Assembly: GCA_002292815.1 (NCBI GenBank)
Contig: DBBX01000007.1
Location: 1 to 64,000 of the forward strand
Source of the DNA: Thiotrichaceae bacterium UBA973
GTDB lineage: Bacteria > Pseudomonadota > Gammaproteobacteria > Eutrophobiales > Eutrophobiaceae
Length of the DNA: 64,000 bases
Direction of reading: 5' to 3'
Shown here: piece by piece, positions 9,085 through 18,061 of the stretch
How positions within the stretch are numbered: the stretch's first letter is position 1
Layout: every line of letters begins with the position of its first letter
Position numbers and translations under genes: made by a program
The notes under the pieces: model-generated
Told to the model about the DNA's origin: nothing
Seen by the model: the letters and a program-made list of their open reading frames with translations, nothing else
Database searches by the model: none

Positions 9085-9202
9085 AGATTTAATCTACTAG
9101 CTATATAAATAACAAGAAAGGGAATAACTCATTTAGGATAGTTCAGGTCTTTAGATGTATTTATCTAATTTAACATAATATACATTATGCGCAGTTATAT
9201 GG

Positions 9203-9658
9203 TTAGGTGTCATTAGCCAGAGCACCGGTCTTGTCTTCAGAAAGTATTGATTTTAATTGAGATTTTGTTTTATTTACTTCTTCTAATACATTGTCTGGAT
9301 CGATAACATCTAATATCGGTTTCATGACAGGATTTATAGGTAATACTGGATCATTAACTTGCTCTAATTCTTTTTCAGTTGAGTTTAAATTTAGTAAGGG
9401 CTCATTGAGTTGATCCGTTTCGTCTGGGAGAACGACCTGTTGATAACGTTTTTCTAAATTTGAATAATCTTGATTGATCAAATATGAGTAGCGATCGGTC
9501 GTTTCTTTACAATTTGAACCTAGGCTTTGAGGAGGTAGATTAGTAAAATGTCGCTGCCCTTTTTGATCGATGCACTGATGGAATTCCACAGCATATGACT
9601 GATGTGAAAGCACCATCAAAACAGCAATAATTATTATTTTCATAAGCTTAGCTTTCAT
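9203..9658 (-). CDS. Small secreted DUF4124-like protein
   Basis: This is a 151-residue product from the ATG at 9658 (an ATG at 9643 would shorten it by five). It has a clear signal peptide (KIIIIAVLMVLSHQSYA, cleaved before VEFHQC). The mature N-terminus, FHQCIDQKGQRHFTNLPP, resembles the DUF4124 pattern (Y-x-C-x-D-x-x-G-x-x-x-F-S/T). A single further Cys lies about 22 residues on (SNCKE), consistent with one disulfide. The C-terminal half is acidic and probably disordered. The frame continues upstream to another ATG that overlaps the start of the divergent aminotransferase gene, but that extension would spoil the signal peptide. The function is unknown. Confidence 0.65.
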   Translation of the reverse strand: MKAKLMKIIIIAVLMVLSHQSYAVEFHQCIDQKGQRHFTNLPPQSLGSNCKETTDRYSYLINQDYSNLEKRYQQVVLPDETDQLNEPLLNLNSTEKELEQVNDPVLPINPVMKPILDVIDPDNVLEEVNKTKSQLKSILSEDKTGALANDT

Positions 9659-9713
9659 ATCTATTGCGATTAGTATAAATAATACACTATTAATACAGGG
9701 AATCATCTTAATC

Positions 9714-10853
9714 ATGACAATCGAAAAGATAATAAAAAAAGAATTTCTTCTGGATGAAAGTATTCTTTATTTGAATCATGCCGCAGTATCACCCTGGCCT
9801 CAGCGTACTGCTGATGCAGTTCATCGGTTTGCCAATGAAAACACTACGCTTGGAGCGACAAATTATCTCGTATGGTTAGAGAAAGAAGCCGAGCTGCGCC
9901 AACAGCTTAAACGCTTAATAAATGCGCCTTCTGTAGACGATATCTCGCTTTTAAAAAACACATCAGAAGCCTTATCTGTAGTTGCAGAAGGCATCGAATG
10001 GCAAACTGGGGATAATATCGTAAGTTCTGATGAGGAATTCCCTTCCAATAGACTTCCCTGGCTAGCACAGGCAAAAAATGGTGTCGCGTTTCGGCAGGTA
10101 AGCCTTTCTAAAGGAAGAAGCCCTGAAGAAGCGTTAATTGACGCATGCGATGATAAAACACGTTTATTAACAATAAGTTCTATTCAATATGGTACAGGAA
10201 CATGTCTGAATTTAACGGTGCTTGGAGAATACTGCTACGAGAACAATATACTGTTTTGTGTTGATGCGATTCAAAGTCTAGGCGCCCTACCTTTCAATTG
10301 TCAGACGATTAAAGCTGATTTTGTCATGGCAGATGCACACAAATGGCTGTTAGGCCCTGAAGGAATCGCATTATTTTACTGTAAGGCCGAGATCAGGGAT
10401 TCACTAAATTTACACCAATTTGGCTGGCATATGGTTAAGGATGTCGGCAATTATGATTCCAAGGAGTCAGGGTACGCTGATTCAGGTCGACGCTTTGAAT
10501 GTGGCAGCCCCAATATGCTAGGAATTCATGCCTTGTCGGCCAGTCTTTCCTTGATAGAAGAAATCGGGATAGAAAATATTTCTGCTAATATTATTAATAA
10601 TATTAGCTACCTTATTGATTTATTGAAGAATATACCTGGGTTGACATTTGTTTCCCCGACAATTAAACCACATTATGCAGGGATAGTAACATTCACAATT
10701 GAAGGTACTAATATGCCTGAACTTTATTCTAAGTTAATGAAAAATAGGCTGATATGTGCAAATCGAGCGGGAGGAATACGGTTTTCACCTCATTTTTATA
10801 CGAGCCGAAAGATTATCGATAATTCACTTGAGGTATTAGTATCATCTATTTGA
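9714..10853 (+). CDS. Class V aminotransferase (cysteine desulfurase-like fold)
   Basis: This is a 379-residue PLP enzyme of the aminotransferase class V family. The PLP-binding lysine is K210 in the motif DAHKWLLGPEG, and the cofactor-pyridine aspartate is D184 (VDAIQSLG). The N-terminal strand YLNHAAVSPWP and the segment KNTSEALSVVAEGI fit the family. No conserved catalytic Cys loop of the SufS/IscS kind is evident near residue 330-350, so a true cysteine desulfurase role is not supported and the substrate is unknown. It is divergent from the DUF4124-like gene. Its TGA at 10851-10853 is one base from the stop of convergent tatD. Confidence 0.85.
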   Translation: MTIEKIIKKEFLLDESILYLNHAAVSPWPQRTADAVHRFANENTTLGATNYLVWLEKEAELRQQLKRLINAPSVDDISLLKNTSEALSVVAEGIEWQTGDNIVSSDEEFPSNRLPWLAQAKNGVAFRQVSLSKGRSPEEALIDACDDKTRLLTISSIQYGTGTCLNLTVLGEYCYENNILFCVDAIQSLGALPFNCQTIKADFVMADAHKWLLGPEGIALFYCKAEIRDSLNLHQFGWHMVKDVGNYDSKESGYADSGRRFECGSPNMLGIHALSASLSLIEEIGIENISANIINNISYLIDLLKNIPGLTFVSPTIKPHYAGIVTFTIEGTNMPELYSKLMKNRLICANRAGGIRFSPHFYTSRKIIDNSLEVLVSSI

Positions 10854-10854
10854 A

Positions 10855-11619
10855 TTAATTAAATAATTTATGGTAGTTTCTAGTTGTTTGATTTGCCAGA
10901 ACATCAAAATCAATCTCTTTTAATGTAGAAATAAATTCTGCAACATGGCGGACATATGCAGGTTGATTTTTTTTTCCTCTAAATGGAACCGGTGCCAGAT
11001 AAGGCGAGTCCGTTTCAACTAACATTTGCTCTAATGGGACTAGTTTTGCGACCTCATGAAGCTCTTTCGCGTTTTTAAAGGTGACAATGCCAGAAAAAGA
11101 GATAAGGAAGTTTAGGTCCATTGCTGCCTGGGCGGTTTCCCAATCTTCAACAAAGCAATGCATTACTCCGCCGACTTTATCAGCACCCTCTTCTTTTAAT
11201 ATACGAATTACGTCATCTTTGGCCTCACGAGTATGAATAATCAGCGGCTTATCCAGCTCTTTAGCGGCATTTATGTGAGTTCGAAACCGGTTGCGTTGCC
11301 ATTCAAGATCCCCTTCACTTCGAAAGTAATCAAGTCCGGTTTCGCCTATAGCGACGACATCGTCATTGCTCGCTAAGGTAATAATATCGTCTGCAGTAGC
11401 TTCATTTTCCAGTTCAGTGTTGGGATGAATACCTACAGAGGCAGAGATCATGTCATATTGACAGGCTAAATTGATAATATCAGGCGAGCCATCCAGATCT
11501 ATGGCAACACAGAGCATGTGCTCAATATCGTTTTGTTTTGCATTATTTATAATATCGTCGACAGATAGGTCTTCACTCAATAGTGGAATGTGACAGTGGG
11601 AATCTATCAGAGAGGTCAC
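10855..11619 (-). CDS. tatD: TatD family metal-dependent hydrolase / DNase
   Basis: This is a 254-residue TIM-barrel metallohydrolase. The first metal site is H8-C-H10 (DSHCHIPLL), and the other ligands fit GETGLDYFR (Glu in the first strand after about residue 93), IHTREA, MHCF and VETDSPYLAP near the C-terminus. Length and motifs match YcfH/TatD proteins, cytoplasmic 3'-5' exonuclease-like enzymes. It is the last gene of the leftward fab/holB block, just after the PilZ gene, which is the usual place for ycfH in Gammaproteobacteria. Confidence 0.93.
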   Translation of the reverse strand: MTSLIDSHCHIPLLSEDLSVDDIINNAKQNDIEHMLCVAIDLDGSPDIINLACQYDMISASVGIHPNTELENEATADDIITLASNDDVVAIGETGLDYFRSEGDLEWQRNRFRTHINAAKELDKPLIIHTREAKDDVIRILKEEGADKVGGVMHCFVEDWETAQAAMDLNFLISFSGIVTFKNAKELHEVAKLVPLEQMLVETDSPYLAPVPFRGKKNQPAYVRHVAEFISTLKEIDFDVLANQTTRNYHKLFN

Positions 11620-11663
11620 GAGGGCAGGCAGATATTATTTTAAAAACAGTGGCTTACTGATAA

Positions 11664-12017
11664 TTACATGGTGTGAGTTGGGCGATCTGATTTTAATGCA
11701 CCAGCTAATTGGTTTTCAATCTTGCTCTTGGTAGCACCTTTGTCCAATTCGCTAAATTGTACGCCGATACCGGCTATTTTATTACCCTGAGCGCCTTTTG
11801 GCGTGATCCAGGCAACTTTACCCGCTACCGGCAACTTATCTTTACTGTCGGTTAAGGTTAATAGCATGAATACTTCATCGCCTAATTTGTAGGTTTTAGC
11901 AGTAGGTATAAACAGACCACCATTTTTCACAAATGGCATATAAGAAGCATAAAGCGCGCTTTTATCTCGTATTGTTAGGGATAAAATACCTTGTCGTGGA
12001 TCGCGGCCTGCAGCCAT
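11664..12017 (-). CDS. pilZ: PilZ domain protein (type IV pilus biogenesis type)
   Basis: This is a 117-residue PilZ-fold protein (FIPTAKTYKLGDEVFMLLTL...GKVAWITPKGAQGNKIAGIGVQF). The holB-pilZ-tatD order is that of the pilZ gene of Pseudomonas and Xanthomonas, whose product is needed for type IV pilus biogenesis. The N-terminal stretch lacks the RxxxR c-di-GMP motif, as expected for this non-binding class. It lies 15 bases after holB, so it is cotranscribed with it. No other pilus gene is in the window. Confidence 0.85.
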   Translation of the reverse strand: MAAGRDPRQGILSLTIRDKSALYASYMPFVKNGGLFIPTAKTYKLGDEVFMLLTLTDSKDKLPVAGKVAWITPKGAQGNKIAGIGVQFSELDKGATKSKIENQLAGALKSDRPTHTM

Positions 12018-12032
12018 TTACATTTACTCCTG

Positions 12033-13031
12033 TTACTTTGCTATTTCAGGGTTGTTCCAGTGCAATACAATCTCTTCAAGTATGCTCAATGGATTGTAAT
12101 TCATTGGTCCAGTCGATTGTTGGTATTTCAATAATACGAAATCATAATTCTTGACCAATGCGACCAAGTCTAATGAATTTACAAGGTCTTGCAAGTCTTC
12201 TTTCAAGTCAAGGTTTATCAGGTTTGCGCTATCATGAAGCAATTTAAGGCGAATTAGATCCAGTATTATCTTCAATAGCCAGCTGAGGATATTTTCCAGT
12301 CCCAATGTTTGCCAACTGGCGGCTATTTGGACGGGGTCGCAGTTGTTTTTACTCATTAATTTGAGGTCTCTGAGTAGAGTGATTCGGAACTCTAGCTGCT
12401 CCTCTTCAATCATAGAAAGTGCTTTTAATGGCCCTCCTCCAGATAAACGAAGTAATGCTTTCGCAGACAGCTTTGAATCTACTAACTTATCCTTAAGCCA
12501 ATCTATGTCCATTTGTTTATAAGCCGGCTTAAAATCTATCCGTTGGCATCGGCTTCTTATGGTTATAGGTAGTTTCGAAGGTCTATGGCTCAATAGGAAT
12601 AACATCGATTGAGAAGGAGGTTCTTCCAGCGTTTTCAATAATGCATTTGCTGTTGCGCGATTCATTGCATCGGCAGGTTCAATAATCGCAATTTTCTGCT
12701 TACCAGAAAAACTCTTTAAGGCTACATATTCAATTAACTCACGCACCTGAGCAATTTTGAGTTGCTTACCGGTTTCTTCAGGTTCGATGAGGTTTAAATC
12801 AGGATGATTTCCAGCATTATATAACTGGCAACTTTGACATTTACCACAGGCGTTATTAGTTTCAGGGTCTTTTGATAAACACAACAGTTGCATGGCTGCC
12901 GTTTGTGCAAATTGCTTTAAACCGATACCTTCCGGGCCGCAAAGTAATATTGCATGGGGCAAGCGATGTTGCTGTTGCATCTCCATCAACCTCTGCCATT
13001 GCTCATTTTGCCAAGGATAGATACCTGTCAT
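12033..13031 (-). CDS. holB: DNA polymerase III subunit delta'
   Basis: This is the 332-residue clamp-loader delta' subunit. The AAA+ fold shows a degenerate P-loop (CGPEGIGLKQ, residues 31-40), the zinc-binding set C51, C62, C65, C68, and the segments 'IIEPADAMNRATANALLKTLEEPP' and 'LLSHRPSKLPITIRSRCQ' that define the delta'/gamma family. The start ATG overlaps the tmk stop by four bases (13028-13031), so translation is coupled to tmk. The product assembles with the gamma/tau and delta subunits to load the sliding clamp. Confidence 0.95.
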   Translation of the reverse strand: MTGIYPWQNEQWQRLMEMQQQHRLPHAILLCGPEGIGLKQFAQTAAMQLLCLSKDPETNNACGKCQSCQLYNAGNHPDLNLIEPEETGKQLKIAQVRELIEYVALKSFSGKQKIAIIEPADAMNRATANALLKTLEEPPSQSMLFLLSHRPSKLPITIRSRCQRIDFKPAYKQMDIDWLKDKLVDSKLSAKALLRLSGGGPLKALSMIEEEQLEFRITLLRDLKLMSKNNCDPVQIAASWQTLGLENILSWLLKIILDLIRLKLLHDSANLINLDLKEDLQDLVNSLDLVALVKNYDFVLLKYQQSTGPMNYNPLSILEEIVLHWNNPEIAK

Positions 13032-13648
13032 AGATGCTCTTGCAATACTTTCTGTATTTGCTGTTTCACATTTTCCAGAGATTCGCCTGAATCGATGATT
13101 CTAAAACGTGTCGGTTCTTTATTTGCCCGCTCAAGATAACATGATCGAATACGTTCGAAAAACAGGATGTCTTCTTGTTCAAACCTGTCAGCTTGACTTC
13201 TTTTCCCTGCACGACGTAATCCAATCTCAACATCGAGATCGAATAATAAGGTCAGATCAGGTTTTAAACCTTCTTGAACCCAATCTTCAAGTATTTGTAT
13301 GCGTGACTCTTCAATTCCCCTGCCGCCGCCTTGGTATGCATAACTAGCATCAGTGAATCGATCGCAAATAACAATCTGACCTGATGCCAAAGCAGGTTTT
13401 ATGACTTCTTCTAGATGCTGCATTCTTGCAGCAAACATTAATAGCAGTTCTGTGTTATTTTCCAGACCAATATTATTGCTGTCTAGCAGAATCTCTCTAA
13501 TCTGCTCTCCGGTTTTTGTTCCGCCTGGCTCGCGTGTTTGTATGACCGCGAGACCAGCGCGAGTAAACAGCTCGGAAATATAGTCCATTAAACTGCTTTT
13601 ACCAGCACCCTCAACACCTTCGAGCGTTATAAATAAAGCTTCTTGCAT
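13028..13648 (-). CDS. tmk: Thymidylate kinase (dTMP kinase)
   Basis: This is a 206-residue enzyme that phosphorylates dTMP to dTDP. The P-loop is at residues 11-18 (GVEGAGKSS), followed by the nucleotide-specific block TREPGGTKTGEQIR, the DRFTDASYAYQGGGRG dTMP-binding segment, and a lid with Arg residues (RRAGKRSQADRFE). Length is normal. It sits between mltG and holB with a four-base overlap into holB, the standard gammaproteobacterial order. Confidence 0.96.
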   Translation of the reverse strand: MQEALFITLEGVEGAGKSSLMDYISELFTRAGLAVIQTREPGGTKTGEQIREILLDSNNIGLENNTELLLMFAARMQHLEEVIKPALASGQIVICDRFTDASYAYQGGGRGIEESRIQILEDWVQEGLKPDLTLLFDLDVEIGLRRAGKRSQADRFEQEDILFFERIRSCYLERANKEPTRFRIIDSGESLENVKQQIQKVLQEHL

Positions 13649-13654
13649 TATGTT

Positions 13655-14662
13655 TTACTTTTTCTTTAATTGATATTTTGTGACGGCCCGATTATGTTCT
13701 TTCAGCGTTTCTGAAAAATAATGTGAACCATCCCCTTTTGCAACAAAGTAGAGTGACTTACCCTCTTCTGGATGTAACGCTGCGTGAATCGCTTCTCGGC
13801 CAACCAATGCAATTGGACTAGGCGGTAAGCCTTTATAGCGGTAAGTGTTATAGGGAGAGTCTATATCCAGATCTTTTTTACGTATATTGCCATTATACTG
13901 TTTCCCCATTGCGTAAATAACCGTTGGATCCGTTTGTAGTTTCATTTTTTTATTTAAGCGACGAACAAAGACTCCGGCAATGGTGCTACGCTCACTAGCC
14001 AAACCGGTTTCTTTTTCTATGATAGAAGCCATAATTAAGGCTTCGTATGCTGTCTTGTATGGCAAGTTTTCAGCGCGTGTCTGCCACTCCTCAGCTAATA
14101 CATCATGTAAACGTTGATAGGCTCTGAGTAAAAATGCTTTATCAGTAGTGCCTTTTGGGAAGTTATAGGTGTCTGGAAAGAACAAGCCCTCAGCCGGTTT
14201 GTCTGTATAGCCGAGTTCAATCATTACCTTCTCGGCTTCATCACTAAGCAAGGTATGTTCTATTAAGTCTGTTGCACGAATCGCTTGCAGCATCTCTCTG
14301 ACTTGCCAACCTTCAAGAAGTGTAAAGGAGTATTGTATTACTTTGCTTGATACCAGAAGGTTTAGCAGCTCGATTGGGGTTAATCCAGGCGATAATAAAT
14401 ATTCACCTGATTTAATCTTGTTTGCTTTCCCGCTATGCCGAGCAAGAATTTTAAAATAACCAGTGTCCTTTGTCAGTTCCAGTCTTTTCATCTTGGTGTT
14501 GACGTCGGTGAAAGTCATGCCCGGCTCTACTTCAAAGATAGTTTCTTTTTCAATACTTAAGGGCGTATTTAGGAATGCTTGATATTCATTGTAGAGTAAT
14601 ACAGTCGTCACTATAAGAAATAATAAACTTAGCGCCATGAGTCCAAGGAGACGTTTGATCAT
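13655..14662 (-). CDS. mltG: Endolytic peptidoglycan transglycosylase MltG (YceG)
   Basis: This is a 335-residue protein with one N-terminal membrane anchor (about residues 4-25), a LysM-like subdomain (EVEPGMTFTDVNTKMKRLEL) and the YceG catalytic domain. The key block IIEKETG (E216/E218) is followed by RSTIAGVFVRRL and LQTDPTVIYAMG, the family signature. It cleaves nascent glycan strands in the periplasm and is thought to set their length. Its start overlaps the pabC stop by four bases, and tmk follows after six bases. Confidence 0.95.
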   Translation of the reverse strand: MIKRLLGLMALSLLFLIVTTVLLYNEYQAFLNTPLSIEKETIFEVEPGMTFTDVNTKMKRLELTKDTGYFKILARHSGKANKIKSGEYLLSPGLTPIELLNLLVSSKVIQYSFTLLEGWQVREMLQAIRATDLIEHTLLSDEAEKVMIELGYTDKPAEGLFFPDTYNFPKGTTDKAFLLRAYQRLHDVLAEEWQTRAENLPYKTAYEALIMASIIEKETGLASERSTIAGVFVRRLNKKMKLQTDPTVIYAMGKQYNGNIRKKDLDIDSPYNTYRYKGLPPSPIALVGREAIHAALHPEEGKSLYFVAKGDGSHYFSETLKEHNRAVTKYQLKKK

Positions 14663-15492
14663 GACGTAAGAATGAAGTTTTGTTTTTGTAATGTCTTTTT
14701 AATTTGAATGGTTTTGTCTCCAACTTCGAAAGACTTTCGATCTATCTTTTTAATTGGCCATACACCTATAATGCTATTACACATAAAGGCTTCATCAGCA
14801 TCCATTAATGATTTTAGCGAAATTTTGTTAATGCAAATCTCAAGATGTAATTCTGCTGCTAATGTAATAATTTTTTTTCTGATAACACCATCAACACCAC
14901 AAGCAGATAATTCAGGCGTGTACAACGTATTATTCTTGATATAAAAAACATTGCTCATCGTTCCTTCAATAACATTTTCTTCATGATCCAGAACAACGCC
15001 CTCTGCAATTGAGCTATCGGTCCATTCTGATCTTGCTAAAATTTGCTCAAGTCTATTGAGGTGCTTGATACCAGCAAGCATTGAATTATGAGCATAACGA
15101 TAGTTGCAGACACGAACGTTAATACCGTCATCTGAATTTCCAAATGAATATTCAGGCCAAGGGTAAAGTGAAATTATACGAGTTGGCTCTATATTAACAG
15201 GTGAAGCGTAGCCGCGACCGCCTTGTCCTCGAGTGATAATTATTTTGATTATGCCGCGCTTAACAGAACTTATTAAACGCTGAGACTCTGCGCTTAACGT
15301 ATCTTGATTGGGGATGGGAATCTTTAATCTACTGCATCCTGATTGCAATCTTTCTAGATGTTCATCCCAGCACAGTAGCGACTCATCTTCTACCGCAATT
15401 GTTTCAAATAAACCGTCACCGTATTGCAAGCCTCGATCATACAAAGAAACTGCATCAGTCGATTTTCCATTAATGAGAGATTTGATTGCCAT
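14659..15492 (-). CDS. pabC: Aminodeoxychorismate lyase
   Basis: This is a 277-residue fold-type IV PLP enzyme that converts 4-amino-4-deoxychorismate to p-aminobenzoate and pyruvate in folate synthesis. Visible family features are YDRGLQYGDGLFETI near the N-terminus, the PLP-lysine region AGIKHLNRLEQILAR, and EGTMSNVFYIKNNTLYTPELSACGVDGVIR, which carries the E and SN cofactor contacts. A branched-chain aminotransferase-like protein would be longer, and the position between fabF and mltG is that of pabC. It is translationally coupled to mltG. Confidence 0.94.
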   Translation of the reverse strand: MAIKSLINGKSTDAVSLYDRGLQYGDGLFETIAVEDESLLCWDEHLERLQSGCSRLKIPIPNQDTLSAESQRLISSVKRGIIKIIITRGQGGRGYASPVNIEPTRIISLYPWPEYSFGNSDDGINVRVCNYRYAHNSMLAGIKHLNRLEQILARSEWTDSSIAEGVVLDHEENVIEGTMSNVFYIKNNTLYTPELSACGVDGVIRKKIITLAAELHLEICINKISLKSLMDADEAFMCNSIIGVWPIKKIDRKSFEVGDKTIQIKKTLQKQNFILTS

Positions 15493-15515
15493 TATATTGT
15501 TATGGCTTATCGAGC

Positions 15516-16757
15516 TTAACTCAGCTTCTTAAAGATTAGTGAACCATTAGTGCCGCCAAAGCCAAATGAATTAGATAATGCGACATCGACCTTCATTGCA
15601 CGAGCAGTATGTGGAACATAATCTAAATCACATTCAGGGTCGGGCTCATCAAGGTTTATCGTTGGTGGTGCAACCTGGTCACGAATGGCTAAAACTGAAA
15701 ATATAGCCTCTACGCCCCCTGCCGCCCCTAATAAATGACCAATCATTGATTTTGTTGAGCTTACGGCTAATGACTTTGAATCTTCTTTAAATACACGTTT
15801 TACAGCATTGGTTTCTGCAATATCTCCTGCCGGGGTTGAAGTACCATGTGCATTTATATAATCAACTTCATCAATATTGATGCTGCCATTTCTTAAGGCG
15901 TTTATCATGCAGTTTGCAGCGCCTTCACCATTTTCCGAAGGTGCAGTCATATGGTAGGCATCACCACTCATGCCATAACCGGCAACTTCAGCAATTATAT
16001 TGGCGCCACGTTTTTTAGCGTGTTCATATTCTTCCAGAACGACAACCCCAGCTCCATCACTCAAGACAAAACCATCTCTGCCCTTGTCCCAAGGCCGGCT
16101 GGCGCGTTCTGGCTCATCATTCCTGATCGATAGCGCACGAGCAGATGCAAATCCGGCCAAACCATTTTCGGAAGTTGCCATTTCTGCGCCGCCCGCAATC
16201 ATGACATCGGCATCACCATATTCTATTAACCTCGCAGCATCGCCAATATTATGTGTGCCGGTTGTGCACGCAGTAGAGATAGCGAAGTTTGGGCCCTTTA
16301 ATCCATAGATGATGGATAAATGCCCTGAAATCATATTGATAATGTTACTTGGGATGAAAAATGGAGATACTTTTCTTGGGCCACCATTGATGAATTGTCG
16401 GACACTTTTTTCAATGCCGGGTAACCCACCAATGCCCGAGCCAATGGCGACGCCAATGCGTGAGGCGTTTTCATCATTAACTTCTAAGCCAGAATCCTCA
16501 ATCGCCTGAATACCTGCGGTTAGACCGTAGTGTATGAATGGATCCATTTTCTTTTGATCTTTTCTAGGGATGTAATGATCTAAATCAAGATTTCGTATAG
16601 AACCTCCAATTCGAACGGTAAATTCAGATGTGTCGAAATGATCTATTAAACCAATACCGCTCTTTCCGGCGAGGATATTACTCCAGGTTTCATCAACACT
16701 ATTACCTAAAGGCGTTACCATGCCTAAACCTGTTATAACTACACGACGTTTACTCAC
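15516..16757 (-). CDS. fabF: Beta-ketoacyl-ACP synthase II
   Basis: This is a 413-residue elongation condensing enzyme. The catalytic triad is visible: C164 (STACTTG), H304 (NAHGTSTP) and H341 (SMIGHLLGAAGG). Length and the GFGGTNGSLIF C-terminus are normal. It condenses malonyl-ACP with acyl-ACP in the cytosol. It lies downstream of acpP, but a strong hairpin terminator separates the two, so its expression should be lower than that of acpP. Confidence 0.97.
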   Translation of the reverse strand: MSKRRVVITGLGMVTPLGNSVDETWSNILAGKSGIGLIDHFDTSEFTVRIGGSIRNLDLDHYIPRKDQKKMDPFIHYGLTAGIQAIEDSGLEVNDENASRIGVAIGSGIGGLPGIEKSVRQFINGGPRKVSPFFIPSNIINMISGHLSIIYGLKGPNFAISTACTTGTHNIGDAARLIEYGDADVMIAGGAEMATSENGLAGFASARALSIRNDEPERASRPWDKGRDGFVLSDGAGVVVLEEYEHAKKRGANIIAEVAGYGMSGDAYHMTAPSENGEGAANCMINALRNGSINIDEVDYINAHGTSTPAGDIAETNAVKRVFKEDSKSLAVSSTKSMIGHLLGAAGGVEAIFSVLAIRDQVAPPTINLDEPDPECDLDYVPHTARAMKVDVALSNSFGFGGTNGSLIFKKLS

Positions 16758-16845
16758 TTAAGATAATACCTGTCTATATGTTTTAGAAAAAGAAAGAGGA
16801 CGCTTGTTTGAATTTTTATATAAAAATATTATGTCAATATTTAAC

Positions 16846-16887
16846 AATAAAAAAGGCCGCGTAAGAGAGTTGTCATAACGCGGCCTT
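16846..16887 (-). terminator. Rho-independent terminator between acpP and fabF
   Basis: A ten-base perfect stem, AAGGCCGCGT (16853-16862) with ACGCGGCCTT (16878-16887), encloses a 15-base loop. Reading leftward, the stem is followed by a U-rich run (TTTTTTATT, 16844-16852). It lies 22 bases past the acpP stop and about 90 bases before fabF. It should end most acpP transcripts and leave partial read-through into fabF. Confidence 0.85.
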
Positions 16888-16908
16888 GGGTGTCCTTTCT
16901 ATTTTAGA

Positions 16909-17145
16909 TTACTCTAGATGTGCATTGATGTACTTAACCGCTTCATTAACCGTGGTAATATTCTCAGCTTCTTCATCTGGAATTTCGGTTTTAAATTCTT
17001 CTTCCAATGCCATAACTAACTCAACAGTATCTAAAGAATCTGCACCTAAATCATCAACGAATGATGCTTCATTAGTGACCTCGTCTTCTTTAACGCCCAG
17101 TTGTTCTATAACGATTTTTTTTACGCGTTCTTCAACACTACTCAT
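16909..17145 (-). CDS. acpP: Acyl carrier protein
   Basis: This is a 78-residue acidic four-helix carrier protein. The phosphopantetheine attachment serine is S37 in GADSLDTVELVMALEEEF. It has a very strong ribosome-binding site, GGGAGG about 11 bases before the ATG, as expected for an abundant protein. It is set off from its neighbours by a 151-base leader on the fabG side, holding an inverted repeat, and by a terminator on the fabF side, so it probably has its own mono-cistronic message. Confidence 0.98.
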   Translation of the reverse strand: MSSVEERVKKIVIEQLGVKEDEVTNEASFVDDLGADSLDTVELVMALEEEFKTEIPDEEAENITTVNEAVKYINAHLE

Positions 17146-17235
17146 GATTAATAAATCCTCCCTTAGCGGCTCAGTGGCCGTTTTTAGTGTGCTAAGTTTA
17201 GTGAAATGAAATCTTCTTGCAACTTAGATTATGCC

Positions 17236-17261
17236 TTGATATTAATATACTTTAATATCAA
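17236..17261. promoter_or_regulatory. Perfect 10-bp inverted repeat upstream of acpP, possible operator
   Basis: Arms TTGATATTAA (17236-17245) and TTAATATCAA (17252-17261) are perfect complements separated by six bases (TATACT). The element is about 90 bases upstream of the acpP start, inside the fabG-acpP gap, just upstream (in the acpP direction) of a possible -10 (CATAAT). Being AT-only in its core it is a weak hairpin, and a protein-binding site is more likely. It does not resemble the E. coli FadR or FabR sites. Confidence 0.4.
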
Positions 17262-17296
17262 TTGGTTATAAAAATAATTTAAAGTAAATAATAGCT

Positions 17297-18043
17297 TTAT
17301 CCCATATACATCCCACCATTTACGCTAATAGTTTGTCCGGTAATATAGCCCGCCTCATCTGAAGCCAGAAAGTCAACCACATTTGCTATTTCTTCTGGCC
17401 GACCTAATCGACCCAATGCGATCTGATTTAAGATTGAATCACGAACATCAGTGCTCAATTCATCTGTCATATCAGTTTCAATGAAACCTGGCGCAATAGC
17501 ATTTACAGTAATGCCTCTCGACCCCACTTCTTTCGCAAGGGAACGTGTAAAACCTAGCATCCCTGCTTTAGCAGCAGAGTAATTTGATTGACCTGGGTTT
17601 CCTGATAGCCCGACAACTGAACTGATGTTAATGATACGTCCATAGCGTTGTTTCATCATGGCACGCATACATAGTTTTGTTACTCGGAACATGCCAGTCA
17701 AATTTGTATTGATTACATCTTCCCATTCATCATCTTTCATACGCATCAATAAATTATCACGCGTGATGCCGGCATTATTGATGAGGATATTTGGCGCATT
17801 CACTTCTTTGAGCTTGTTGCCGAAATCTTCAACGGAATTTTTATCTGCAATATTTAATACCATGCCTATTCCAGTGAAATCACCCGCGGTCAAATTGCTT
17901 GATATTTGTTCCGCAGAGGCCTCTGTAGTTGCTGTGCCAATAACAAAGGCGCCATGTTCTGCAAATTTGATTGCTATCGCTTTACCTATGCCGCGACTGG
18001 CTCCTGTGACTAGTACCACTTTATCTTTAAATATTTCAGACAT
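17297..18043 (-). CDS. fabG: 3-oxoacyl-ACP reductase
   Basis: This is a 248-residue short-chain dehydrogenase/reductase. The NADPH-binding glycine motif GASRGIG is at residues 14-20, NNAG at 89-92, and the catalytic set is S142, Y155 and K159 (YSAAKAG). The C-terminal 'GQTISVNGGMYMG' is typical of FabG. It reduces beta-ketoacyl-ACP in each elongation round. It is 18 bases downstream of fabD in the same operon. Confidence 0.97.
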   Translation of the reverse strand: MSEIFKDKVVLVTGASRGIGKAIAIKFAEHGAFVIGTATTEASAEQISSNLTAGDFTGIGMVLNIADKNSVEDFGNKLKEVNAPNILINNAGITRDNLLMRMKDDEWEDVINTNLTGMFRVTKLCMRAMMKQRYGRIINISSVVGLSGNPGQSNYSAAKAGMLGFTRSLAKEVGSRGITVNAIAPGFIETDMTDELSTDVRDSILNQIALGRLGRPEEIANVVDFLASDEAGYITGQTISVNGGMYMG

Positions 18044-18061
18044 TAATCATTCTCTCTTGAT

